Shown here: piece by piece, positions 48,301 to 59,214 of the stretch
Layout: each line of letters opens with the position of its first letter
Numbering within the stretch: position 1 is the stretch's first letter
Source: Trifolium pratense
Taxonomy: Eukaryota > Streptophyta > Magnoliopsida > Fabales > Fabaceae
Length of the DNA stretch: 64,000 bases
Assembly: GCF_020283565.1 (NCBI RefSeq)
Contig: NC_060061.1
Span: 2,604,001-2,668,000, forward strand
Direction: 5' to 3'
The notes under the pieces: model-generated
The model's input: the letters and a program-made list of their open reading frames with translations, nothing else
Told to the model about the DNA's origin: nothing
Databases searched by the model: none
Position numbers and translations under genes: made by a program

Positions 48301-48626
48301 GCCAATAATGCACTTTACCCATGTTCCTATATGTAATGAGACTTTTAGAATAGCCACCATTTCTTATATGTTAATGTTACAGGTTAAGACTGTATCTGTT
48401 CTAAGAGATGAACCTCAACAACCAGTGTCCAACTCCAAGCAGCAAAGTCTCAAAAAGCAAGGAACAAGCAGGTATGCCATCCAACAAATGAAGACATTTT
48501 GACAAAATAAAATTAAGTTATTTGAAGTTTAGATATAGTTTGTCATTTTTTTCTCAAGCTTACGTTTTTCTTTCATCGCTATTGTTTTGCTGCAACAGGC
48601 GTTCAAAGTCTAGATCGCAGAGTTGA
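42309..48626 (+). CDS. SUS: sucrose synthase, SUS5/6/7-type
   Basis: Fourteen exons join in phase to 841 residues: 42309-42548, 42830-42984, 43140-43332, 43692-43810, 44191-44407, 44774-44869, 44963-45136, 45247-45363, 45605-45771, 46863-47087, 47182-47748, 47851-47989, 48383-48471 and 48599-48626. The enzyme reversibly splits sucrose with UDP into UDP-glucose and fructose. Exon 5 ends in LGLPDTGGQ and exon 8 has VIGNYTDGN. Exon 11 has the GT-B donor-site E-x7-E in [10 protein letters not shown], preceded by [12 protein letters not shown]. The N-terminus has KRTDS, in the place of the Ca2+-dependent kinase site of other isoforms. The C-terminus extends past the usual end with a polar tail finishing RRSKSRSQS, as in the phloem-linked SUS5/6 clade. 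The introns hold at least six transposon insertions, none breaking a splice site. Confidence 0.95.
42580..42719 (+). mobile_element. tRNA-derived SINE in SUS intron 1, with target duplication
   Basis: The body is about 42597-42708. The A-box side is GAGTTTAGTTTAGTTGGTAG and the B-box GGGATTTGAACTC, and the 3' end is A-rich. AATGTTACA occurs on both sides. Confidence 0.65.
43374..43620. mobile_element. MITE in SUS intron 3
   Basis: The left end ATGTTTTAAAAACCAGACC faces its inverse at the right end (GGTCAAATTTTTAAAACAT). The interior repeats 'gaaccggccgattcgg'-type motifs. A decayed relative lies at about 9888-9960 in GAD intron 3. Confidence 0.6.
43846..43952. mobile_element. short MITE in SUS intron 4
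   Basis: The arms contain CTAATACGGACACCTGACAC and 'aggtatctgtgcttcatag', part of the 'reach-of-ACGGACAC' family also seen at 46566 and 53165. Confidence 0.4.
45433..45572 (-). mobile_element. tRNA-derived SINE in SUS intron 8
   Basis: Read in reverse, GAGTTTCGCTCAGTTGGCAG and CCGGGTACGAACTCC are the A- and B-box regions, followed by the CCTTAAGGGTAGAATTTC 3' block. Confidence 0.65.
45847..46550. mobile_element. about 700-bp inverted-repeat element in SUS intron 9
   Basis: The outer arms match in inverse orientation over about 50 bp: TTTCTTTTCTACCCCCTGAA on the left and, read inward, TTTCTTTTATACCCCAAAAA on the right. A second pair of motifs, TTCGGTTTGTA and TACAAACCGAAA-type, lies inside. 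No transposase frame is present. It fills about two thirds of intron 9. Confidence 0.6.
46566..46765. mobile_element. MITE in SUS intron 9, next to the previous element
   Basis: The arms contain AAACACAGACACAGGATATG and 'ggacaccagacacacc'. It is related to 43846-43952. The limits are approximate. Confidence 0.4.
48012..48320. mobile_element. foldback MITE in SUS intron 12
   Basis: The left end GGCTAAATTGCACTTTTGGC faces the right end, which read inward is GGGTAAAGTGCATTATTGGC. Inner arms carry 'aaccaagtcaacgcacacg' and its inverse. It is an almost complete foldback. Confidence 0.65.
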
Positions 48627-48921
48627 GATCAACTATACAAGTTAATGTAACTTATTTTCAGACGTGCAACAATTTATTCGTGAAAATCTTGTTCACACAG
48701 TTTATTCATTACAAATAAGTTGTATATTTGTTGCAAAATGACAACTGTTTCTATGTTATCAATAAAATACTTTGCAGTCATTTTAAAATAAAATTCAAAA
48801 ACCTAAACACCACTATTATACTATAATAAAATTCAAGTATAGATCCTATATTCGAAAAAAGGAATATAAAAAAAGAATAGTTTTAATAGCAATCTACCTA
48901 ATTTAAAATTTGAAAGATAAG
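48627..48921. other. shared 3' region between two convergent genes
   Basis: Only 295 bp separate the stop codons of the plus-strand sucrose synthase and the minus-strand gene. AATAAAA signals occur on the plus strand at about 48761 and 48788. The 3' untranslated regions may overlap. Confidence 0.6.
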
Positions 48922-51900
48922 TCATCCACATGGTACTATAGTAGGATCCAATGTTGAAGATGTGTCCCTGTCACACATTTCAGGACCAATATTTATAAGT
49001 TTTTCTCCCTGCAAGGAAACAGAAACAACTTGAGACGTTCGAAATACAAAAAAAAAAAACTTCAATTTCTTCAAATTTATTAAGCAATGAAAGCATACCT
49101 TAACAAGGTTCCGAAAATAAGTCATGGTGTAATTTCCAGTTGGAAATAAAACTTCAATAAGATCTGCTAATACCAATTGAGGTTGCGAGACTGCTCCGTT
49201 GTACCAATCTTCATATGCAGAAGATTAAACAAAATATTATACTTGGAGAACAACTGAACAAGTTATCAAGTATTGACACAAACATTGAGCATATTTCACT
49301 AGAAAATCACAAAAATGTAGTGTGTTTGGATATTGTGACTTACCAAGAGAGGAGCTTTGAATCCGTTTATCGTATCTCCATAGGCTTGTGTTTGTAAGAA
49401 AGGAAAAACAAGAACGATCTTCAACATTTAGATTTTGGATAAACGTTGATGCTGTGTAGTTGACTAGATCAGAAGTTAATGTTTCATCAATCACTACTTC
49501 CACAGTCTACATCAGAAATACTAATCGTTAACAAATTTAATACCACTATCAACTTTCTTAATTTGCGCGATTTAATCAGCGAGTCCTATGTTTAGGGACG
49601 AAGATAATATAGTAATTTCAACTCACGCATAAGATGGCATGAAATTCCTCCAAATCATCTGGATCAGAAACATTGTAAGTGTTCTTGTTGGCATTCAAAA
49701 TCTCTCCCCCTGCATCTTCCATATACTATTTGATAGAGACCCAAAAAACATACTAGTTAAGTATAATCACCGGATTAATAGAAAATTTCTGTAAGAGATA
49801 GCTAAAGTTTCATACCTTAAGATAATATGCTTCCTTTGTAAAAGACCAAACACCCTGCAAAGATAACATTTCAGTATAACGTTACGCAATATTAACTCGT
49901 TTTGTGTCGATAAATTATATATAAGTATTATTAATATTTTGGAGATGCATACATGATCATATTTCATCCAAGCTACAGTTGGCTTGAATGAAGTTCGAGT
50001 TTTCGCAATTTCAGCCAAGCACAGATAATTCTCCTTAACCTATACAATAATAAGCCATTTGTTAGTAACATACTAACATAAATTACAAAATCAAATCAGT
50101 TACACAGATTAAAACATAATTCAAGTGCAATGGTTTTCTTACTGTAGTATAGACTTGATTGGCTCTAGATTCAACATTTGCAAAAGCTCCTATGAACTTG
50201 ATCCATTCTGCTCTCTGTCAAAGTGAATGCAGCAAATGATTAAGCATATCTAGCACATAAAATCTTCAACCTCGTCGAACACTCTTTTCTAGTGACAAAA
50301 GCTCCTATTGTACCACTCTTCAATGCATGTTCCTAAGGCCTGTTTGGATCGACTTTTTGACTTTATTTACTAACATAAACATTTGTGAAACTATTTGAGA
50401 GAGCTTACAGAAATAGCTCATAACATGTCTATAAACTGTTTTCAGCTTATTTTCATAAACTTGCATGATAGCTTACAAAAACAGCTTATAGCATATATGA
50501 AAACAATTTGACTTTATTTTTTGTTATAGTTTTGTAATTTGACAATGCCATGTAAATACATCAACTAAAGCACAATCAAATAAGCTATTCCACAATCAAC
50601 AATCAAATAAGCTGTTCTGAATTTTGAAAAATTATCTATAAATTAATAACCTTAGGTTGCTTACCTGCAAAGGGGTATCCTCTGAATAAGGAACTGAAGT
50701 TGCAAAATTGCAAGATGGCTGTTGATCAGTGTCACCAAAGAAGTGAGCAGAAAACTGTGAAAGCATTCCATAATCACTTTTGTTCAACATTTCAATCTTT
50801 CCTTCTTTATATAATTTCAATACACATGGAGAAGCCACAGTTTCCGAGGTTATGCCTTTTAAGCTCTCAAGTAAGCCTAAATGCTGCTCAAAACAACAAT
50901 AGGAAGAAATATAAGATTAACATAATACGAACATAATAACTTAAAAAAATACGAACATAATAAAGGCCGAAGGGCTGAAGAAGTCAGATGAGTTAAATGG
51001 CCGAGTTTTGAACTCTGGTGAAGGAAAAAAAAATACGAACATAATAACTAACATATAAACTTTGAGTAGTGTGAGATTCTCACCTCTAAGAAGGAAACTT
51101 GAGTTCCAATTCATAGATTCAAAACAAGGAAAAAGAAATGTTAGCTGCAACTAAGGTGTTAAATTACAGGAAAATAATAAGACACTTTTAAGCTTATCTG
51201 CTTATGATCCAAAAGAATGACAAAATAATAGGGGTTAGCATGAGAACATTGACTTGGTTATGCATGGAACATACCAGGAAAAGAATCTGTATCAACAGAG
51301 AAGTTGGACAATGGTATGATAAATGATTTGATTCTTGAAGTGCAATATTTTGTCCTTGATGCAATCCTTGAGTTATTCTACCAATGAGAGGAATTCATCC
51401 ATGAAATAACAGTTAGCTAAACATAGCTTATCAAGAAAAGATAGCAAAAATGCAATAAAGTAGGAAAAAGGAATGTAACCCCTATGTTTAATTCCCAACA
51501 GACGAACAAACTATTGGTGAGTCTGATGGAGCGTCGGGAGCAACAACAAGCTAATACTCCACGAGCGCAAGAGAAAGTTGTCACATCTCCACCCAAAACC
51601 TTAAGATGTTAGGTGTATCTTTCACCTCTTATATATCAAATATTTTTCTCATTCATAGTCGATGTGAGACTTAACCACTCACAATTGAAACCTAACAATC
51701 TTTCCTCAAGTGTGAGTTTCCACATCCTATAGTTGATCCAATACTAGGATCAACTTACGCTCTCCCACCAAGCCGAATCAAACCTCTGATACCATCTTGT
51801 ATTGTCGGTGACTAACCTTTGTTAGGAAATTTGTTGGATGTTGGGTACACAAGATGAACTCTCGTCTCCCAATTAGATTTTCTACATACACAACAATCAA

Positions 51901-52626
51901 GATTCGAACATTGACTACATACTTAGGTGCTCGAGTGTCTTACCGCTAGGCGGAACAAGATTTGTCCCACTTTTTTTTTGTATTAACCTTTTGGTTCCCA
52001 AGGAAGGGGGTTCGGTAATCCAGAACTCGGCCGCGAGATAAGTAAAGTCTGTCCAAAGAATTCTTCCCACTAGGAATCGAACTCGGGTTTTCCCGAACAA
52101 TTCGTCCTAGGGGGCTCATTAACCACTTGAGCCCAATGTCTTGATTAGATTTGTCCCACCTTTGATTACATATAACTTTGCTAATAAAAGAAGCTACTTT
52201 ACCTAATCAATGTTTTGAAATGACAAATTGGGCAGCTACAAAGATTAATCACACTAATGTATCAAGTAATCCTTTCTAATGTAGATTATTTGTATTTATA
52301 TAACTCATGAATAATAATTAATAAAATCATTGAAACAACTTATAAACATTTGTTAACACACATCCTAGTTAAAACAAAAAACAATGTTTCTAAATCTAGT
52401 GATTTCAAGATACCTGAAGAAGAAGATAGCTCTGGCCATCAACAGCATTCTTAATGACTTTGAAGGTTTGACCATAGTAAATATGAAAATTCACAGCATC
52501 TTCAACCTTTGAAAAATTTCCAACTTTCACTGTAACACTCACTCCATCAACACTTCCATAGTTAAATAACCAAACCAATACTAAGAAAAATATGGCTTGA
52601 AACCATGAACAAGGAGCTGAATCCAT
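48922..52626 (-). CDS. secreted protein with periplasmic-binding (TroA/BtuF-like) fold
   Basis: Eleven exons join in phase to 401 residues: 52626-52414, 51377-51275, 51097-51084 (14 nt), 50883-50665, 50214-50143, 50039-49953, 49854-49816, 49725-49627, 49506-49344, 49208-49099 and 49008-48922. Residues 9-29 are a hydrophobic signal peptide ([11 protein letters not shown]). The body has [43 protein letters not shown] and [19 protein letters not shown], in the order found in substrate-binding proteins of Fe3+-siderophore/cobalamin ABC importers and their little-studied plant relatives. Ligand and role in plants are unknown. The micro-exon was found because without it exons 2 and 4 do not share a phase. 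A TATA-like ATATAGTATATATT lies about 45 bp upstream. Confidence 0.75.
50340..50560. mobile_element. hAT-like MITE fragment in intron 4 of the TroA-like gene
   Basis: The segment begins 'ggcctgtttggatcgac' and contains repeated 'aacagcttatagc' and 'tagctcataac' motifs typical of legume hAT MITEs. A relative is at 63240-63575. The right end is uncertain. Confidence 0.4.
51594..51800 (-). mobile_element. TRIM fragment with primer-binding site, intron 1 of the TroA-like gene
   Basis: An LTR-like part with 'gatgtgagacttaaccactc' is followed by the core CTTTCCTCAAGTGTGAGTTT and, at 51784-51795, CTCTGATACCAT. The last is the reverse complement of the tRNA-Met primer site. The second LTR is missing. 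Confidence 0.5.
51812..51952 (-). mobile_element. SINE family A copy, intron 1 of the TroA-like gene
   Basis: Read in reverse, the B-box region AATGTTCGAATCTTG and the GAGAAA/AATCTAATTGGGAG block correspond to the copy at 40409-40598. It directly follows the TRIM fragment. Confidence 0.5.
51962..52145 (-). mobile_element. tRNA-derived SINE (third family), intron 1 of the TroA-like gene
   Basis: Read in reverse, the A-box side is GCTCAAGTGGTTAATGAGCC and the B-box CGAGTTCGATTCC. The body ends with 'ctcgcggccgagttctgg' and a short tail. Confidence 0.6.
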
Positions 52627-54404
52627 AATAAGTTAGAAAAAACAATGTGACCAATGAAGCTAATAATATATACTATATTTTCTCATTCTCATTCTCATTA
52701 TTTTAATGCACACTTAGAAGATAATTAAAAAGCTATTTAACTTTTTAAGCAATTATCTGCAGCTTAACTGCGCCAACTACTTCTTGGTGGTGCAGTGTGC
52801 AGCTTTTTCATGAAAAATGGATTGAAATTTGAAACTAAGGTGAAATCATAAGGAGTGTGTGTATGAATGAATTGTTGGCATGTAGCTAGTGGAGTGTATA
52901 GTGTATACTTTATATATTATTTAATTTATTAAATTTAACAAAGATGAGGAAACAGTGAGTGACCCGTGAACTTATGTTTGGATTATTTTGTCATCTTTCA
53001 TTTTTACTTTTTCATCCTTTTTTTTCTTTCTTTCTATTAATTGTTACATCTTTTTGTTTTGTCACATTCTCTATGATTTGATACCCTGATGAATGTGAGT
53101 GATCCACTACTCATCATACATGTGCTCTGCACTCACCTTAGTTCAACAACTACACATTCAAAATCATCGAAGCACGGACATAGACAGCGATAATAATTTT
53201 AAAAAATAACATAATTAAGTATAATCGTAAGTGTTGAGATCATATCACTGTCCGTTAACGACATGTATTCGATACAAAACATGATTAATCTGAGAAGTAT
53301 TCGTGCTACGTTATTACTTCTTGCGATTTATTCCTACACTAGATAGAACATTAACAATTTTAACCACGACTAGAACTAGAACTAGGATCATAAGGTTAGA
53401 CATGTATGAATTAACTAGGACTAGGATGATAAAAATCACATGTCATGTGAATTGGTTACACACCTACATAGTTACTTTTATAAATTCGGTTGAGTTGAAA
53501 TCCTTATTACTCCCTCCGTCCCTAAATATAAATCTTGCAAATATTATTTACAAGACTTAAATTTTGAGATGACACGAGCCTTCCTCTTTGCAGCATTTAA
53601 ACAAGGAGACTTCCAGTAGTTAACAACACATATCTCGTATAGGCTTGATCTGCCATATCCTTTTTTCGTACCAAAAAATAATATCAAATTAGTTAGGCTT
53701 ATGAACTCTTAAACAATAGTAAGCATTTTTAGAACAAAGGAAGATACAATAATGGTACTTTACCTGGAGTTGTTGTCCTCGTTTTGTTAAGTGATTGTTT
53801 ATGTTTCGTTTATAAAAAAAATGTTTATGTTTCTTTTCTTTTTTTGATGAAAAATATTGTTTACATTTTTTTATAGAGTATTGTTTTTTTTATTTCTATA
53901 TTCCTATTTTTATGGGGTTTCTTCTCATTTTTTCTATATTCTTTCTATATTTTGTATTGACTAAACTTTCTATAATTTTTTTTTCTTCCTATTGATATGT
54001 CTACATTGTTCTGTTTTGTTCCTGTATAATCTATTTTTAAACATATATATCATCTATCTATATTTTTTTATATTTTTTAGTGAAATTACAGTGAATGATA
54101 TAAAACTTGGAATGTAGTTAAAAGTAATAAGGATAAATTAATAATTTTTGTGTTAATCGATTTTAATATATTAGTAATAGACTAGAAGTAATTAATAAAG
54201 GATTTTATAATTAGTATTAATTAAATGCAACAAATTCTTAATCAAATAACATGTGTGACCAAGTAAGAAAAAATACAAGTATTTGGATACATTATCAATC
54301 CCCCTATATAATTTAAAGAACCCCAATTTGAGTTTCTATATCAAATTCTTAAGTTAGAAAAACTAAAAACAAAATGAAATTAGAAATTATTCAAGCACAA
54401 ACTA
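52627..54404. other. intergenic, no gene seen
   Basis: This is the promoter side of the TroA-like gene and the 3' flank of the NAC gene. A TACTCCCTCCGTCCCTAAAT half-MITE lies at about 53510-53570, and a possible MITE with ACGGACA arms at 53165-53315. Confidence 0.5.
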
Positions 54405-57400
54405 TCATATATGGTTAGCCCACATAGTACAAAGAGCCAAAGATATGGTGAGGAAAATTCCTATCTTCTTCAAGACCACATCAAAACCTTTACCACTTTT
54501 CCTACCAACAAACCAAATTTTTTCCTTCCAAATTATTTTGTTCATGCTATTAGCTTCATAGCAATATTTCCTTTTCACAAACTTTGACTTTGGTTTCATA
54601 TCTTCAACTTGCTCCTTCAAATAAACACAAAGCACCAAAAAAAGTGCAAACATAAAAACAATAGCACTAGTTATTGTCTTTGATGGCTTTTTCATGTACT
54701 CCATCAAATTGGCCTTAAACTTCCTTAAGAAAGGGTACCCTTGTTTTTTTGGTATAACCAATGTTTCTTCATTCTCTATAGATTTTTTGTTTTCCATAAT
54801 TGGATTGAGTTGAACTTTGATTGTTTGTGAAGGAGTTATTTGGTGAAAAAATGTATCAGCTACTTGACGTGTAGCAACAAACATTCCATGACTAACTTTT
54901 GTTGTTTCTTCAACAACTTCATAGCTTGTAGAATTTGAATAATCAATGTTACTATCATCTATAAAATTCTCATTTGGGTCATCATTATCATTGATAAACT
55001 CCATTGAGAAATTACCAATGTTAGTTTCATTGATTTCTTTGTTGATATTTTGTTGCTCAGATTCTACTGCAAAGTACAAATGCCATTGTTAATAAATTTA
55101 ATTTAGGAAATTAATATAAAGTTGAAAAAAATAATGTTACATGACCCAAGATCATTACAAAAAGCAACCATATATGTATGATTTTTTTAATTAATAATAA
55201 TACCTTGCACCTCATTCTCTTTCCTGTTTGTTTGGAAGCTTGAAATTTCCTCAATTGGAACAACCTTTTGATGCTCTTCCATAAAACTCTGTCAAATTAT
55301 TTAAATTAGATAATCATATATAAAGTACAATGTTAATTTATTAAATATTAAGCATACATCATTAGGGTGTAGGCTCAATTTTTAAAGTCTATTTTGGAAA
55401 TTATATGAATCTACATCGTCTACGGTCATGACTCTAACAGTTAGTCACATCTGAATCATTCGATCAAAATTAGACAATCAAAATTTTAATGAACTTGAAA
55501 CTTTAACCGTTCAAATTTGATCAAACGGTTCAGATGAAAATGATTGTGCAACATTTAAATCCATCTTATATATGATTATCAAAAAAAAAAATCCATCTTA
55601 TATACCAGTATTCTGAGACACTCGTTAGTAAAATCCTATATATCTTAAATTAGCACTAAAAGAAATTTTAAATATTAGCAATATATCATACCTTCTCTAA
55701 ATCATTGCTTGACATTCCAACCCATCTTAAATTCTCTACCATTCTTTCAGCCTTGAATTCATCATCAAGATCTCCAATCTCTATTGATCTCATGTTTGGA
55801 TCTTCCCATGCTTTGTCATCATATCTCATGGAGTTCATATGATCATTCATATTGTAATTATTATTTCCAACCATAAAAGTAAAATCATTTTCATGATGAG
55901 TTGCATAGTTTTCATTGCCACCAAATGCATGTGAGTAGTTTGATTGATTATTTATCAATTCTTGAGAAGCTTGAGCAACAGATAGAATTTCTTGCAAGAT
56001 ATCTGTTTCATTTCTAGTTCCACACATTGAACTTGAGGCTAATTGTGTCATTTTCATCTCGGAATTAAAACCAACTTGAGGAAAGTCTTCCACCTCCAAA
56101 GGTGGCATGGAAAACCTATGTTGCATTCTTGCACATTCTAGTGCTATATCCACCTGCAAATAATTAAAACAAAATGTTTATAAAATATACAAGACCATAT
56201 AAAGGGAAAAAAATAATAACAACCAATTTTATCTAGAATAATTTTAAATTGTGGTTGCAATTACGATAAATCTTTAATTTAATGGTAAACACTAACAAGT
56301 ATGGCTGCAATTGTGGTCATCATGCGATTGTGGAGGTTTTAAATTGTTTACATTGTTTAGACCAAAATTTATAAAAGCTAAAATTTAATTTAACATTTGT
56401 ATCAGCGTATGTTACATATTATGAAGAAAGAAAAAAAAGAAGTCATTTTAATATTTAATAGTTAAAAGATTAATTTTATTTAAAAAATAGAAGATATTGT
56501 GTTTTCTTATCGTAATGAATTTTTTTTTTTTCGTAATAATTTTTAAGAGAAACTACTCAAAACAATTACTTTTATGAGGTAGATTTTAGTTTTTTTTTAA
56601 AAAAAAACTCTTAAAATTAATTATTTTAAAAAAAATTTAAAAAAAGTAATTTAATTTTGGTGTAAAAGTCTAGTAATACCTTGGATGGAGGGTAATTAGG
56701 TGTGGATCCATAATTGGGAAGTGATGAGGAAGATGTTGGAAGATTGAGCAAATCTTCCGATAAGAATTGTGTCCAATTTCCATTGTCCCTTGTGATTCCA
56801 CCATTGTTATTGAAATTATTATTCCCATTCATGTTTTGGATTGAGTTTGCATCCCATGGCATCAAATAATTTGAGCTCTCTAAAACTTCATCTCTTCCTC
56901 CTTCAGAGTATAACTCAATGCTTGATGATTGTTGATCACTTGTCATATGATTTGCATGCCTAGTCACATTATTAACATATTGCTCCCCAACTTTTGGGAC
57001 TATCACTGTACTCTTCTTGAATATACGGCAAAGCGCATATGCATCCTGAAATCACAATTTTTTTTCGATCAAATCACATTTTATTGCCTAATATCAAAAC
57101 TAAAAAAATAAAAATACAAAGCGTCTTTGCAGACTATTAGATGTAAAAGTTAGTTATACTGATTTTACATCTAGTAAAGAAACGAAAGTTGTATTAATCA
57201 GGAGATTCAGGGTTCAAACCTGCAAGCCTGCAGAAGGATTGTCACATTCTCTTTCATCAAGACGGTACTCATGCATAACCCAACCGGTACGAGATCCATG
57301 TGGTGCTCTTCCTCTATAGTAAACTAGGGTTTTCTTCATTCCAACAGCACGAGTTTGAGAATTCACCTTTCGATCTTTCCCCGTTGCCTTCCAATATCCA

Positions 57401-59214
57401 GATTTTGTTGCTCTATTGGTTCTTGACCCATTTGGGTACTTCCTGTCCCGAGGGCTGAAAAAATACCATTCCAAATCTTTCCCTGGTAGCAATGATTTCC
57501 CTATAATAGTGTGATAATAATTTGTTAATTAATAATCATAATACTTTTCATAAACACCTCTAGTTATATACAGTATTTGCATGTTTTGAGAGGCCGAAAA
57601 CTAGGATATCTTCTTGGCTTTCCACGTTCAAAAATGTTTACTACAATTTTTAATATTAAATTTGTAATGATCTTATGAAAGAAGATTTGGATTTGTTGTA
57701 GTCAACAATCTACACATTCATGTAATGGAAAATGTCGTAGCTGTTGGATTGAGATCAAATGATTTAAATTTTAAGATCAAAATTTTAGCTAGCTTCTTAA
57801 AAAAATCAAGATATCCTTTAAAATATGCACAGTTTGATCTTGATCCAACGACCAACGTTATCTTTGACTCTGTGAATTTGTGCATTGTTGATTATAGTAA
57901 ATCTAAATCCTACGAAAGATTGCTGAGCTACAGAGAAAAAAAGATAGAAAATAGATGTGAAATTTTCACACGACATATATTTAAAACAAAATTTCCGTAA
58001 CGTAGATAGACCCGAGATGAGTGCATGTTTGTTTTTTGAAACAAAAAAAAATGTTAGTGTTTTTTTTAATGGCAAATAATATTATATATAGTTGAGAAAA
58101 GCAATGAAGATGAAAAAGGCAAGTATAGGAGATGATTGCATGGGAGTCATGTATGTATGTATGTGATCCTTTCCTTTTGTTGACTGTTTTTGACTTGGGA
58201 ATCTAACTATATATTTTCCTCATTACTATGTACCTTGACGTTCACAACAGTAACCCTATAATTGAAGGACCATTCTCCCTACAACGTTAAGTATACCCCC
58301 TAAATATTTTATGCCAAAGTGGGAAAATATACTTGACCAATAAAGCAAGCATGTGTTTCTTCGTATATTATTGAATAAAGATCAGAAGCAAAATCCGTGT
58401 CTAAAGAAATGTTCCCTCACTTTTTTAAGATTCTTTAAATTTGTTTTGATTGTTAAAAGCACTTCTAGTTGTAAGCTTCTCTTTTTTTTCTTTTACATTA
58501 ACCAATAATGATTTTGCCAATCAAAACAAAATTAAAAAAGTTGTTTTAATCTCATGCCTCTCCTAGTAAAAAAAATATCATGCCTCTCCTTGTTATTGTG
58601 TGATTTTCTTTTAGTCAATATTCAAAACTATCAAGTCAACAAATGAATTTCAAACCTCTATGCAAATAATGAGCAATTAATTTTTTATTTAATTAGTTTT
58701 TAGACAGAAATTCCATTATAGATTAAATTATCCATACATATCATGATGGAGTATTGAAATTTATGCATTGAGAGTGTAAAAGTTTTTGCACTATCGACTC
58801 GTATTATAAAAAAATAGGTGAATTCTTCGGTACACATTTTATTTGAATATGTATGGGTACACCTGCTGAGGTGGATAATTCCGGTACATATTCAAATAAG
58901 ATGTGTATCGGAATGCTCACCCAAATAATATTTAACAGTCACACATAAGGTTGTTTTTGTTTTTGATTGATTAAAAACTTAAAAAGCTTACATCAACAAT
59001 CATCAAAATTAAACTCATGTAATATTAATGTTTGAATGTAAAATTATATATATATACCTGGCAAGTCCCATGGTTCACACTTGTAGAGATCAACTTCAGG
59101 GATGATCTCCAACTCAATCCTACGGCCATTAATCTTTCTTTTGAGGTAATAAGAAACAAGTTCTTCATCGGTAGGGTGGAACCTAAATCCAGGAGGCAAT
59201 GAAACAGGTGCCAT
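54405..59214 (-). CDS. NAC transcription factor with C-terminal membrane anchor
   Basis: Six exons, 59214-59058, 57500-57220, 57045-56680, 56153-55692, 55288-55204 and 55066-54405, join in phase to 670 residues. The NAC DNA-binding domain fills about residues 6-156: [51 protein letters not shown] and ALCRIFKK, spread over exons 1-3 as in most NAC genes. The middle is Asn/Ser-rich with [14 protein letters not shown] and an acidic exon 6 start. Near the end, [20 protein letters not shown] is a strong transmembrane helix. A second hydrophobic stretch ([12 protein letters not shown]) lies at the very C-terminus. Membrane-tethered NACs are released by proteolysis or alternative splicing and then enter the nucleus. 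The exact orthologue was not fixed. Intron 1 (1.56 kb) holds a palindromic MITE. Confidence 0.93.
58815..58919. mobile_element. palindromic MITE in NAC intron 1
   Basis: The 105-bp near-palindrome starts GGTGAATTCTTCGGTACACA and ends in its inverse. The arms are about 38 bp with a few mismatches around a short centre. It can fold as RNA, but nothing suggests a conserved microRNA. Confidence 0.65.

Noticed and set aside
53510..53570. Complete Stowaway MITE
   Set aside because: Only the left end (TACTCCCTCCGTCC) is visible; no matching right end was found nearby.
58815..58919. Possible microRNA precursor hairpin
   Set aside because: The arms are almost fully complementary to the very ends, as in MITEs, and no known mature miRNA is recognised.
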